Below are positions 47,393 through 55,808 of a stretch of 64,000 nt of DNA, piece by piece. The notes under the pieces were generated by a model. The model did not search any database. It was not told the DNA's origin and saw only the letters and a program-made list of their open reading frames with translations. The stretch is from Mycoavidus cysteinexigens_B. Its GTDB lineage: Bacteria; Pseudomonadota; Gammaproteobacteria; Burkholderiales; Burkholderiaceae. Every line of letters begins with the position of its first letter. Positions within the stretch are counted from its first letter, which is position 1. The position numbers and the translations under genes were made by a program. The stretch is taken from assembly GCA_031963465.1 (NCBI GenBank), contig JASSUG010000003.1:192595-256594 (forward strand), in the 5' to 3' direction.

Positions 47393-47620
47393 ATGACTGT
47401 TTCTAGCACTAATCGAAAAGCAGGATCTTTTGCGGGGGATGGTGTAAATGTACGTTTCCCCTTCGTATTTAAAGTCTTTAGTAAAGACGACGTTCGGGCC
47501 GTCTATGCTGACGCCCTAGGCGCGGAGTCTGATTTAATACTGGATAGCGATTTTACTGTCACCTTAAATCCCGATCAGGAAAATGCGCCAGGCGGGGAGG
47601 TCGTGCTATCGATCCCACCT
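47393..47620 (+). pseudogene. T7-like phage tail fibre, N-terminal part (split by IS110)
   Basis: 76 codons with the T7 gp17-like N-terminal signature: VSSTNRKAGSFAGDGV, FPFVFKVFSKDDVRAV, LDSDFTVTLNPDQ and APGGEVVLSIPP. The frame enters the IS110-family element at 47621. Joining 47620 to 48828 restores one uninterrupted frame of about 430 residues. Confidence 0.92.
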
Positions 47621-48827
47621 TGTATCATTATTTGTGTGGTGGTTAGCTCCCATCATATGAGGTGAAGAGAGCTTTTATCCTACCTTAAGGCCTGGACCTT
47701 GAGATTAAGCCCTTCATCTCTCCTCTCACCAACATGACACTGAACGGTAGCCAAGGGTTCGACCCTGTATGTACAAGGATAGTGAGTGAGTTGGCATTCA
47801 TATTTTAAATTGGAAGTACAAAAATGTTTTACCTGGGTATCGATGTTGCTAAAGCGAAGCTAGATTGCGCATTGCTGTTGGATGAAACTGGCCTTAAGCG
47901 TAAATCCAAGAAAGTAGCCAATAGCCAAACAGGATTCGCAGAGCTACTGACGTGGCTTACTAAACAAGGCATTAAACTTGCTGATCTTCACGTCACAATA
48001 GAGGCCACAGGTGTTTATCATGAACAAGCAGCGCAGACTATATACGACGCTGGCGCCATTATTTCCATCATCAATCCGGTCCAAGTTAAGTCCTTAGCTA
48101 ATACCCTAGCTATCCGCACTAAGACGGATGGCGTTGACAGTTTTTTGATAGCGCGTTTTGGTCTGCTATGCAAGCCTGATGCATGGGTTCCACCTATTCC
48201 AGAAGCGAGAGCTCTTCAAGCTTTGCTAGCCCGTCAGGAAGCCATTTCTGAAGACTTGATGCGTGAACGTAATCGGCAAGAAAAATGCAAGGTGACCTCC
48301 ACTCATAAGCGTGTTCAGGAGTCCCTCGAGAACAGTATTACTTTTCTGCAAACGCAGTTAAAACAACTTCAACAAGAAATTGATGATCATATCGATCGGC
48401 ATCCTGCTTTGAAGAAAGATTTAGATTTATTAAAGAGCATTCGAGCTATTGGCCCGCAAGTAGGCAAGGCGATGCTCTCAGTGATGCAAACCCATTCATT
48501 TAACTCTGCCGAGCAGCTAGCCGCTTATCTTGGTCTAGTGCCTGTGGAACGACAATCTGGTTCATCAGTACTTGGCCGTACCCGGCTTTCTAAGGCAGGC
48601 TCACCAAAAATTCGCGCCAAGCTTTATATGGCTGCCGTTGTCGCTATACGCTATAACGCCCATGTCAAAGCACTGTATGAACGATTACGTGCCCGCGGTA
48701 AATCTGCCATGTCCGCTCTTGGCGCTTGCATGAAAAAACTCGTCCACCTTTGCTTCGGCGTTCTTAAAACCCGTACACCTTATGATGAAAATTATGGAAA
48801 TATTGCTTGACTTGAAAGACAGTATCT
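47621..48827 (+). mobile_element. IS110-family insertion sequence, complete
   Basis: About 1207 bp placed inside the tail fibre gene; boundaries were set by restoring the host reading frame, so each end may be off by a few bases. A leader of about 200 bp precedes the single transposase gene, and fewer than 20 bp follow it, the asymmetric layout of IS110/IS1111 elements. No long terminal inverted repeats are visible, as expected for the family. Confidence 0.88.
47824..48810 (+). CDS. IS110-family transposase, full length
   Basis: 328 residues. The N-terminal DEDD (RuvC-like) domain has YLGIDVAKAKLD, VTIEATGVYHEQ and RTKTDGVDSFLIARF. The C-terminal transposase_20 domain has LLKSIRAIGPQVGKAML and AAYLGLVPVERQSGSS, with the catalytic-type Ser, and SKAGSPKIRAKLYMAA. 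A coiled middle (FLQTQLKQLQQEIDDH) links them. No stops or frameshifts, so it is potentially active, unlike the IS110 fragment at 29683, to which it is not closely similar. Confidence 0.96.
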   Translation: MFYLGIDVAKAKLDCALLLDETGLKRKSKKVANSQTGFAELLTWLTKQGIKLADLHVTIEATGVYHEQAAQTIYDAGAIISIINPVQVKSLANTLAIRTKTDGVDSFLIARFGLLCKPDAWVPPIPEARALQALLARQEAISEDLMRERNRQEKCKVTSTHKRVQESLENSITFLQTQLKQLQQEIDDHIDRHPALKKDLDLLKSIRAIGPQVGKAMLSVMQTHSFNSAEQLAAYLGLVPVERQSGSSVLGRTRLSKAGSPKIRAKLYMAAVVAIRYNAHVKALYERLRARGKSAMSALGACMKKLVHLCFGVLKTRTPYDENYGNIA

Positions 48828-49892
48828 CCAACCGGTGAGACCTTAACGTTAACGAGTAAAGTACAAGCCCTACAGAAAGTCAAAATCACCAATGCAGGAG
48901 GATTTTACCCCTCCGTGCAAAACACGGTCTTTGATAAATTAACGGTTCTAGTCCAACAATTGGCAGAACAAGTATCGCGCGCGGTCAAAGTCAAAATTTC
49001 GAGCAACACTAATCCAGATGAATTGGTCGCAGATTTGCAGGACAAGGCGGCATCGGCTGTGCAGAGTGCCGCCCTCGTTCTCTCAAAAGTGCAAACGATC
49101 TTAGAGGCTAAAGAGGCAGTTGTACAGTCGCAGACGCAAGCACAGGAAGCACAAAACGCAGCCAGGCTCTCTGAAATGGTGGCTAAATCGGCACAGGCGC
49201 AAGCGCAACTATGCCAAGAACAGGTGGAGCACGCTAAAACACAGGCGGCACGAGATGCCAGTGCATCTGAGCGTGCAGCGACACGAGTCAATCAGTTGGC
49301 GCAATTGACACAAACCGTTGCAAGTGATGTGCAAAAAATGTTGCGTGAAGCAAAGCAACTCAGTACGCCGGCCGATGGTAGTGTAACGACAGACAAACTC
49401 GCACCTAACCTAGCTTTGACCGGCTCGCCCACCGCTCCTACGCCCAATGGGGCCAAAGATAGCAGCACAAAGATTGCTACTACAGCTTTTACGGCAGCCA
49501 TTCTGGCTGCGTTTAATGGGTCTAACCAACGATTGCGAGACGACGATGGGTTCCAAAAATTACCTGGTGGATTGATTCTCCAATGGGGTCGGCAAAGAAC
49601 CAAGGTCGGTTCATCAGAAACGATTACGTTTCCATTGAAGTTCCCAACAGAGAAACTGGTTGTTATTGTCACGGCTGTTCAAGACGTACTGAATATTTAC
49701 CCAACCCCTGCATACGCGACCAACCAATATAGCGACTACACTGCTACGCCCAATGACAGAGATGCCGACAGAGCATCCTCCACATTTAATGTCCACGGAC
49801 GCCATGGAGGTAGAGTGAGTGTGCGCAAAATGTCCCTTGAAGCAGAAGAACCTGGCAAATGTTGGTTAGATTGGTTTGCCCTTGGGTATTGA
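48828..49892 (+). pseudogene. Phage tail fibre, C-terminal part (split by IS110)
   Basis: Continues the frame of 47393-47620: PTGETLTLTSKVQ, NAGGFYPSVQNTVFDKLTVLV, then a long Ala/Gln-rich coiled coil (about 49020-49360), a TGSPTAPTPNGAKDSSTKIATTAF repeat-type linker in pieces, and a gp53-like receptor-binding end (FQKLPGGLILQWG, ITFPLKFPTEKLVV, LDWFALGY). An internal start at 48915 could express only the C-terminal part. Confidence 0.9.
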
Positions 49893-49953
49893 AACGAACT
49901 CAATGAAATTTGAAACAACCTGAACTCACACTCAAAACAAACCGGACACTTTT

Positions 49954-50370
49954 ATGTTTTATTATTCAAAAACAACGCGGGGTTTTTACTGCGTTGAGAT
50001 ACACGGCAACAACATTCCACAGGATGCCGTAGCGATTACTCGCGACGAACACAGGGCATTGCTCAATGCTCAATCTAAAGGCAAAACCATTCAGCCAGAT
50101 GAAAAGGGCTATCCGGTTGCCGTCGATCCTCCACCCACTACGCCTGAACAGCGAGCGGAAATGGCTTTATACCAACGCCACGCATTGATGAACGAAGCGA
50201 CTTTAAAGATCGCGCCTTTACAAGATGCCGTAGACCTCAACATCGCCACTGATGACGAAAAACAGCGACTCAAAGCATGGAAACTGTATCGCGTCACACT
50301 CAATCGCATCGAGCAGCACTCCAGCTTTTCGACCGAGATCGAATGGCCTAAACCACCTGATGAGAATTGA
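49954..50370 (+). CDS. Tail fibre assembly protein (Caudo_TAP type)
   Basis: 138 residues. Begins FYYSKTTRGFYCVEIHGNNIP, with the D/E-x-x-L-L type AITRDEHRALLNAQSKGK and a helical C-terminus (KQRLKAWKLYRVTLNRIEQ). This matches the small chaperones encoded right after tail fibre genes. It lies 61 bp downstream of the tail fibre and looks intact. Confidence 0.85.
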   Translation: MFYYSKTTRGFYCVEIHGNNIPQDAVAITRDEHRALLNAQSKGKTIQPDEKGYPVAVDPPPTTPEQRAEMALYQRHALMNEATLKIAPLQDAVDLNIATDDEKQRLKAWKLYRVTLNRIEQHSSFSTEIEWPKPPDEN

Positions 50371-50389
50371 GCTCAATCGATATTGTGCT

Positions 50390-50413
50390 GACCGCCTCCG
50401 TACGGTCTTTTTT
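50390..50413 (+). terminator. Rho-independent terminator after tail assembly gene
   Basis: GACCG (50390-50394) pairs with CGGTC (50403-50407), followed immediately by six T. It separates the tail module from the lysis module. Confidence 0.85.
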
Positions 50414-50424
50414 CATCTACAAGA

Positions 50425-50967
50425 ATGAAACTCATGAACGTAGAGCACTATATCGACCGTCTGCTTGAGCGCGAGGGCAGTTATTCAAACCATCCACAGG
50501 ATAGCGGCAGTGAGACGCAGTGGGGCATTACGATAGCCATTGCCCGTGCCTCAGGCTACACCGGCCAGATGAAAGCAATGCAACGCGAAACGGCAAAGGC
50601 TATCTATCGTCAGCGATATTGGTTAAAGCCTCGCTTGGATCTAATCGATGAAATTAATCCTAAGCTCGCTGAGAAACTATTCGATATCGGCGTCAATTGC
50701 GGCCCCTTTATCGGCATTCGCTTTTTACAGCGGGCGCTTAACCTTTTAAATGACACAAATAAACTTGCTTTAGACGGTTGCATCGGGCCAGGAACACTTT
50801 CTGCATTAAAGCGATTTAAGGCAGCACGAAGCACAAACGGGCTCAACGTTCTACTGGCCATGGTTAATGCTCAACTCTCAGTTCACTACATTGAGCTCGC
50901 AGAACGCTATCCCAAGAATCAAACTTTTCTTTACGGTTGGCAGCTCAACCGGGTCCTAGGCGTATAA
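50425..50967 (+). CDS. Phage endolysin, glycoside hydrolase family 108
   Basis: 180 residues. The GH108 signature is clear: LLEREGSYSNHPQDSGSETQ (catalytic Glu in REGSYSNH), WGIT, YRQRYW, KLFDIGVNCGP and the C-terminal peptidoglycan-binding type domain (LDGCIGPGTLSALKRF). It cleaves peptidoglycan glycan strands for host lysis. No signal peptide, so it depends on the holin that follows 21 bp later. Confidence 0.93.
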   Translation: MKLMNVEHYIDRLLEREGSYSNHPQDSGSETQWGITIAIARASGYTGQMKAMQRETAKAIYRQRYWLKPRLDLIDEINPKLAEKLFDIGVNCGPFIGIRFLQRALNLLNDTNKLALDGCIGPGTLSALKRFKAARSTNGLNVLLAMVNAQLSVHYIELAERYPKNQTFLYGWQLNRVLGV

Positions 50968-50988
50968 AACCTTCACTAAAAAATAAAC

Positions 50989-51282
50989 ATGAACCTTCAC
51001 GAACATGATCGAACCATTGCCACACTGGCTGCTATGGGTGCAGCTATTGCGATTGGCAAGCTACTCACCGGCGGCGAAACAATCACTGCTCGGCTTATTA
51101 TCGGGCGCATCATCGTCGGCGCGGGCTTAAGTGTAGCCGCGAGTTCCATACTCACGCTCTTGCCCGAATTGCCTGCGATTGCTATTACTGGCCTGGGCGC
51201 AGCATTCGGCATTCTCGGCCAGTCTTATCTAGAATTAGCCGTGCAACGCTGGTTTGGCAAGCGCTCAGATCATGCTGACTAA
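50989..51282 (+). CDS. Phage holin
   Basis: 97 residues with three hydrophobic segments (TLAAMGAAIAIGKLL, IIVGAGLSVAASSILTLL and AITGLGAAFGILGQSYLEL) and a short charged C-terminus KRSDHAD. Its position between the endolysin and the spanin pair supports the role. Its last codons overlap the spanin start (51272). Confidence 0.8.
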   Translation: MNLHEHDRTIATLAAMGAAIAIGKLLTGGETITARLIIGRIIVGAGLSVAASSILTLLPELPAIAITGLGAAFGILGQSYLELAVQRWFGKRSDHAD

Positions 51283-51829
51283 TTTAGTTGCCGCATTATT
51301 AAGACCATTGTGCGTTGCAGCAACCGCATTCAGCTTTGGCGTAGGGTGCGCAGGCTCCTTTTATTACAGCCCGCGTATTCAGAAAGAACGCTCAGCGCTG
51401 GTGCACTATAAAGCTTAGCTGGCCATGGTTCATGCCCAATTGATTGAAGCACAAGCTAAAGTTGTCATACAAACCGAAATTCAATACCGTGAACGCATCA
51501 AAATCGTCAAGGAAAAAGGCGAAACCCTTATCAAGGAAATGCCTATCTATGTTACCCAAGCTGATACTGACCGTTTCGGTATTAACGTTGGCTTCGTGCA
51601 CCACTACAACGCAGCATTTACCGGCGAGCTTGCCGGAGTTGCCACCGAGTTTGACCGAAGACCCGCCAGCATTTCGATTGCTGAGATTGCCGAAACCAAC
51701 GCTTTCAACGCCAGGGTTTGCTGGCAGTGGCGTGAACAAGCGCTTGGATTAAAGACTTTCTATCAGCAACTACAACATACACAGCGTGATTCACCGGTCG
51801 TCTCAAACTTTACGAGTAAGATTCGCTAA
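51272..51829 (+). pseudogene. Rz-type inner-membrane spanin interrupted by an amber codon
   Basis: The frame opens at the ATG at 51272 inside the holin end: a membrane anchor (LCVAATAFSFGVGCAGSFYY) and QKERSALVHYKA. Then a TAG at 51416-51418 is followed in the same frame by MVHAQLIEAQAKVVIQTEIQ, IVKEKGETLIKEMP and a Rz-like periplasmic end with AFNARVCWQWREQAL. Removing the stop gives one 185-codon spanin. The amber makes it non-functional unless suppressed. Confidence 0.88.
51549..51752 (+). CDS. Rz1-type outer-membrane spanin lipoprotein, nested in Rz
   Basis: 67 residues in the +1 frame inside the Rz gene. A signal sequence LPKLILTVSVLTLASC has a lipobox ending in Cys, followed by a Pro-rich mature part (LPASLPELPPSLTEDPP). 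The nested arrangement is the hallmark of Rz/Rz1 pairs. An in-frame upstream extension to 51444 exists, but the ATG at 51549 directly precedes the signal peptide. Confidence 0.85.
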   Translation: MLPKLILTVSVLTLASCTTTTQHLPASLPELPPSLTEDPPAFRLLRLPKPTLSTPGFAGSGVNKRLD

Positions 51830-54455
51830 TTTGAGCTTTCTTTGCGCCTCGCTGCCTGAGTAGAGCTGCGTTTTGAGGGCTTAAATTGCGGGCATTTTCG
51901 ATCAACGCACCCGTCGCAGTTAGTGTTGTGTCTTGCCCTGAAATCCCATCTAATACGATTGTGCTAATTTGGTCTGAGTTAAAAAGGACTCGCCAAAAAC
52001 AAAGAGTAGAATTCTCTCCATTTGCGCATAGTATAGCTGCATCATCCTGCGTACGCTGCCACGTAACAGCCCCAATAGGGCCAATAAAGCTTTGCAGTAC
52101 TGCTTGACAATCGCCGGTTAGAACTGACCATATCCTTACGGTTTCATCATAACTTCCAGACGCTAGCCACTGACTGTTGCTCGAAAAAGCGATACTCTCT
52201 ATGGCATTCTTATGCCCGGTATAAATGTACGCAAGAGATCGATCGCCCGAAACATTCCATAGATTTACTTTCTTATCATCACCTCCAGAAGCTAACCACC
52301 GCCCATCGCTTGAAAACACGACACTATATACTTCATCATCATGTCCGTTATAAGTGTACTCAAGAGATTGATCACCCGAAACATTCCATAGCTTTACTTT
52401 CCCATTAGAGGTTCCAGAGGCTAACCACTGATTATCGTTTGAAAACGCGACTCTAGTTACGTTATCATCCTCCCCCTCAGCATATGAATGTGAAAGAGAT
52501 GCATCACCCGAGGCATGCTGCAATTTCACTGTGTCCTCTTCGTTATATGCTAACCACTGCCCATCGCTTGAGATTGCGACGCCATTCACCCAGCACCCAT
52601 CTTCTCTACAGTAGAAAATTTTAGAAGATCCATTTTCTGAAATATTCCATAGCTTTACTATTCCATCTGGGGTTCCAGCTGCTAACCACTGCCCGTCAGC
52701 AGAAAATGCGATACTGCTTGCACCTTCTTCACCAGTATAGTAGGACCGAGAATACGTATTCGTAAGAGTTGAGTTGTCCGCGACGTGCAGCAGTTTTACT
52801 GAGTCCCCATATTCAGCCGCTAACCACTGCCCATCGTTCGAAAACGCGGAAATAACACTTGTATCCTTTAGGTACTTTTTAAAGGATCGATGGTCTTCTG
52901 AAACAAACCATTGTCTCACCGTCTTATCCGTACTTCCAGAAGCTAACCACTGCCCATCGCCTGAAAACGAGACATTTATGACCTTATCTGTATGTCCAAC
53001 ATACGTTTGTGCAAGAGATCGATTACCCGAGACATGCCATAGCTTTACTAGCTTATTATTACCTCCAGAAGCTAGCCACTGCCCATCACCCGAAAATGCG
53101 ACACTATTAACCGCTCCAAAATGTTTATAGGTATGCTCAAGAGATCGATCGCCTGAAACATTCCATAGCTTTATCTCCCCTTTATCATATTGATTGTTTT
53201 CAGAGGCTAACCATTGCCCATCGCTCGAAAATGTGACACTCTTAATGTAAGTCCCCTGCGCATCATACGTGTGCGCAAGAGATCGATCACCCGAGACACG
53301 CCATAGCTTTACGGTTTTATAACTTCCAGCTGCTAACCATTGCCCATCACCCGAAAATGCGATGCTATTTACCACCCCATCATGTTTGGTATAGGTATGC
53401 GCAAGAGAATAATCACCCGAGACACGCCATAGCCTCACCTTAATATCACAACTTTCCGCTAACCACTGCCCATCGCTCGAAAATGCTACGCTACATACTC
53501 TGCTCCTGTCGACATAGGTATGTGCAAGAGATCTATTGCCTAAGACATGCCACAGTTTCATACCATCGTTACTGCCAGACGCTAGCCATTGCCCATCGCT
53601 TGAAAACGCGACACTCAACACTTCTTTTTCATGCCCAATATAGGTATGCAATTTAGTTAAATTTTCCGTCTCATAGAGCTGAATTTGGTTGTCCTCTGCG
53701 ATAGCAATCCAGCGCCTATCTGGTGAATAACAACAAGCAGAAATCTCTTTATTCATTTCTAAGCAGGGCTTTTCTCTCAATTGCAAGCCAGCCAAATCTG
53801 CCCCATCCAAATTTGTTCCGCCTAACCAAGCATAAGCCCAGTCTATCCATCTTAAATCTGCATTTTGGAATTTTGTATGAGCAAACACTCCATAACTTAA
53901 ATCTGCGCCAGGTACACGTATCCTGCTGAAATCTTTGCCGCTCAAAGGTATACCGGCTTTAACTAATAGTGTTAATGCGTTGGCAGCTGTAGCTTGCACT
54001 TCTTCTGTTTTAGATCGTTCGACCCAACTCAGTAGCTTTTGCTTTAACTCTGGCTCTTGTTGAACTTTTTCTCTTAAAAACTCAAATATTTCTGGATCAT
54101 TAATAAGACGCACCAGCTCAAAAAATGCTGGCCTTTCTACTATTTGATCAAGTTGTCCTGATTCATATAGCCTTTGCAATTGGTTCAACGCAAAAGCTTG
54201 TAAGTTCTTATCTGAACTCGCTAAACTCTGACGGTATTTCGGTGCAATTCTTTGCTGTAGCAAGTGTAATTTTAGAGCCGGCGAATCCAAGGGGTCTCCG
54301 TCACGAGTCGCTATAGTTAATGCTTCAAAAAACGCCTTCTTGGCCGCCCAGTCCAAATGACTCTCTATTTCTTCTCGAACTTCGATAGGAAGTGAAGATA
54401 AAGCAGGCGCTATAGGTTTTTGTGATACGGGATAGGATGAAATAGGATTTAGCAT
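51810..54455 (-). CDS. F-box-like / pentapeptide / WD40 (14-blade) protein
   Basis: 881 residues. Residues 20-50 read LSSLPIEVREEIESHLDWAA, resembling an F-box core. A helical region follows, ending LLSWVERSKTEEVQATAANA, and a short pentapeptide-like stretch (VPGADLSYGVFAHTKFQNADL) and TNLDGADLAG. Then come 14 WD40 units with VAFSSDGQWLASGS and VKLWxVSGDRSL patterns, enough for two seven-bladed propellers, and a C-terminal tail TGALIENARNLSP. No signal peptide. It is a paralogue of the three genes at 58022-64000 but with a different leader (MLNPISS) and tail. Convergent with the spanin gene (20-bp overlap). An effector acting in the eukaryotic host is plausible; the F-box call is inference. 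Confidence 0.85.
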   Translation of the reverse strand: MLNPISSYPVSQKPIAPALSSLPIEVREEIESHLDWAAKKAFFEALTIATRDGDPLDSPALKLHLLQQRIAPKYRQSLASSDKNLQAFALNQLQRLYESGQLDQIVERPAFFELVRLINDPEIFEFLREKVQQEPELKQKLLSWVERSKTEEVQATAANALTLLVKAGIPLSGKDFSRIRVPGADLSYGVFAHTKFQNADLRWIDWAYAWLGGTNLDGADLAGLQLREKPCLEMNKEISACCYSPDRRWIAIAEDNQIQLYETENLTKLHTYIGHEKEVLSVAFSSDGQWLASGSNDGMKLWHVLGNRSLAHTYVDRSRVCSVAFSSDGQWLAESCDIKVRLWRVSGDYSLAHTYTKHDGVVNSIAFSGDGQWLAAGSYKTVKLWRVSGDRSLAHTYDAQGTYIKSVTFSSDGQWLASENNQYDKGEIKLWNVSGDRSLEHTYKHFGAVNSVAFSGDGQWLASGGNNKLVKLWHVSGNRSLAQTYVGHTDKVINVSFSGDGQWLASGSTDKTVRQWFVSEDHRSFKKYLKDTSVISAFSNDGQWLAAEYGDSVKLLHVADNSTLTNTYSRSYYTGEEGASSIAFSADGQWLAAGTPDGIVKLWNISENGSSKIFYCREDGCWVNGVAISSDGQWLAYNEEDTVKLQHASGDASLSHSYAEGEDDNVTRVAFSNDNQWLASGTSNGKVKLWNVSGDQSLEYTYNGHDDEVYSVVFSSDGRWLASGGDDKKVNLWNVSGDRSLAYIYTGHKNAIESIAFSSNSQWLASGSYDETVRIWSVLTGDCQAVLQSFIGPIGAVTWQRTQDDAAILCANGENSTLCFWRVLFNSDQISTIVLDGISGQDTTLTATGALIENARNLSPQNAALLRQRGAKKAQISESYS

Positions 54456-55166
54456 GGGTATCTTTGAGTTAAATTTTGGTGCTATTGTCAGGCAAAATTT
54501 AAATAGGTTTGAATCTAAGAGGATTCGTGGCCTGCAAATATAAGCAATTAACGTGTCGAATTATACTGCTTAAAGTTTTGTCAACGACATCTCGCAGAGC
54601 CTTATGAATACTAGACATTTTTTTGCCATATCGTTGACAATTAATTTTTCTATATTATTGATTTATAAGGAAAAAACGCCTTTTCATGTCCGGATTGTGA
54701 TTCCAGTCGTCATGGATGCTGGAAAAGAGAGGAGAGGGCAAAGAGAATTTTTTCACTCTAACTCTAAATTGCAAAACAATAGAAAAGCTAGCATCACTGT
54801 AAGTTCTATGTGAATGGGCTTTAGGGATTCGAATCCAAGGAAGTCGGATTAAGAAATTTCTGACATTTTTTGTTGCGCAGTAACCACTACCGCTAAACTA
54901 CCAGTGTAGGTATTTTTGTAGGCATCCAAATTTAAATACATAGGTAAAGCATTATAAATACTGAATGTGTGCCTTACTCCGTCTCCGCCAGTTGTAGCAC
55001 AAACGTTGCCAAGCTTTAACAAAAAATATAAGTGTTTAAAATGGTTGGCGGGGTTTTTGTTGCAAATAATGCCCAGGTTTAGCAAGGGGCAGCCAGTGCA
55101 AATTGTGGGTAACTTTCAGATATGTTACTCTCGGCCGTGAAAAAATTTGATGGGAATAAACACGAA
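54456..55166. other. Right end of the candidate element; no intact gene
   Basis: About 700 bp. On the minus strand 54849-54990 keeps a protein-like ending (DGVRHTFSIYNALPMYLNLD and YTGSLAVVV) that could be the tail of a fimbrial or adhesin protein. The part of that frame to the right of 54993 does not look coding, so the frame changes character at the putative attachment site. The 54604-54813 open frame is not convincing. Confidence 0.4.
54980..54993. other. Putative attachment site, distal copy (attR-like)
   Basis: Exact 14-bp copy of the tRNA-Ser 3' end (44972-44985), same orientation, 10 kb away. The flanking bases differ at once on both sides. The interval contains the phage genes. Confidence 0.5.
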
Positions 55167-55350
55167 CTAACTGATATTGCGCGCGACGTTAAAATTCCAC
55201 GGCAACAGCGCCTCGACATCCTCGACGGTCTTTGCTGCTGGCAAGTCGCGCAGGGCACAACGCAACCAGGTATAGGGCTCCAGGCCATTGGTCTTGGCTG
55301 TTTCGACCAGCGCTAGCATGGGCGCAACTGTCGTATTATTAAACAGCTAG
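55167..55350 (-). pseudogene. IS66-family transposase, C-terminal fragment
   Basis: Minus-strand reading LFNNTTVAPMLALVETAKTN, GLEPYTWLRCALRDLPAAKT and VEDVEALLPWNFN is the conserved C-terminal end of IS66 TnpC transposases. The rest of the gene is absent and a 28-bp palindrome lies 5 bp beyond its upstream break. Confidence 0.9.
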
Positions 55351-55355
55351 GCTTT

Positions 55356-55383
55356 GCGGTTATGCTGAGCTCAGCATAACCGC
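55356..55383. repeat. Perfect 28-bp palindrome
   Basis: The half-site GCGGTTATGCTGAG (55356-55369) is followed immediately by its exact complement (55370-55383), with no loop. It sits at the break of the IS66 fragment and may be two abutted element ends or a recombinase site. Confidence 0.8.
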
Positions 55384-55517
55384 AAGAGTTGGTTATCTTC
55401 GCCCAGGCCCCATAGCTCAAACACACTGTAATCGTTGTGCTCAGCAGCCTTTTGAATTGAGTCAGGCCAGATCGTCAGAGTACGAAATATGCAAAAACCG
55501 AGCTCGGAGATTCAAAG

Positions 55518-55646
55518 CTAAGCCACTGCGATCAAATTAATCGCTACCAGTTCGGTCTTAGAAGAGCTCGGTGACATATTAATGACAACATTCTTTAGCT
55601 CACCATCAATCATCTTCTGAACCGTGTCGGCAATCAAAGCATGGTG
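55518..55646 (-). pseudogene. Phage terminase large-subunit fragment
   Basis: Minus-strand reading HHALIADTVQKMIDGELKN, VVINMSPSSSKTELVAIN then a stop. This matches the Walker A region of the terminase ATPase (usual form NMPPGSSKTEL). Upstream the frame is broken. It is an isolated fragment, possibly from the same prophage as the 46.9-51.8 kb genes. Confidence 0.8.
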
Positions 55647-55673
55647 TTACCAAACCCGCAACCTTTCTTTGCT

Positions 55674-55790
55674 GTGTTGGCCGATCTCCGGTCGCAAAAC
55701 ACATAATAAGTCGCACATTCTACTGGCTCTCGCCAATTCGATCATTTGTTGGCGAAATGCCGCTGAATACGACACTCTGGATTGACTCAT
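55674..55790 (-). pseudogene. IS3-family OrfA-like N-terminal fragment
   Basis: Minus strand from 55790: SQSRVSYSAAFRQQMIELAR followed by ASRMCDLL. The first part resembles the helix-turn-helix start of IS3-type OrfA proteins, after which the sequence diverges. No partner OrfB is nearby. Confidence 0.6.
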
Positions 55791-55808
55791 TATGGACTCC
55801 TTGAAATT

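Noticed and set aside
54604..54813. 69-codon plus-strand open frame behind the WD40 gene
   Set aside because: Low-complexity hydrophobic start and a basic tail, no ribosome site and no family resemblance.
45001..55000. Whether the prophage is inducible
   Set aside because: No integrase, capsid, portal or intact terminase is present, the tail fibre is split and Rz has a stop, so it is treated as defective.
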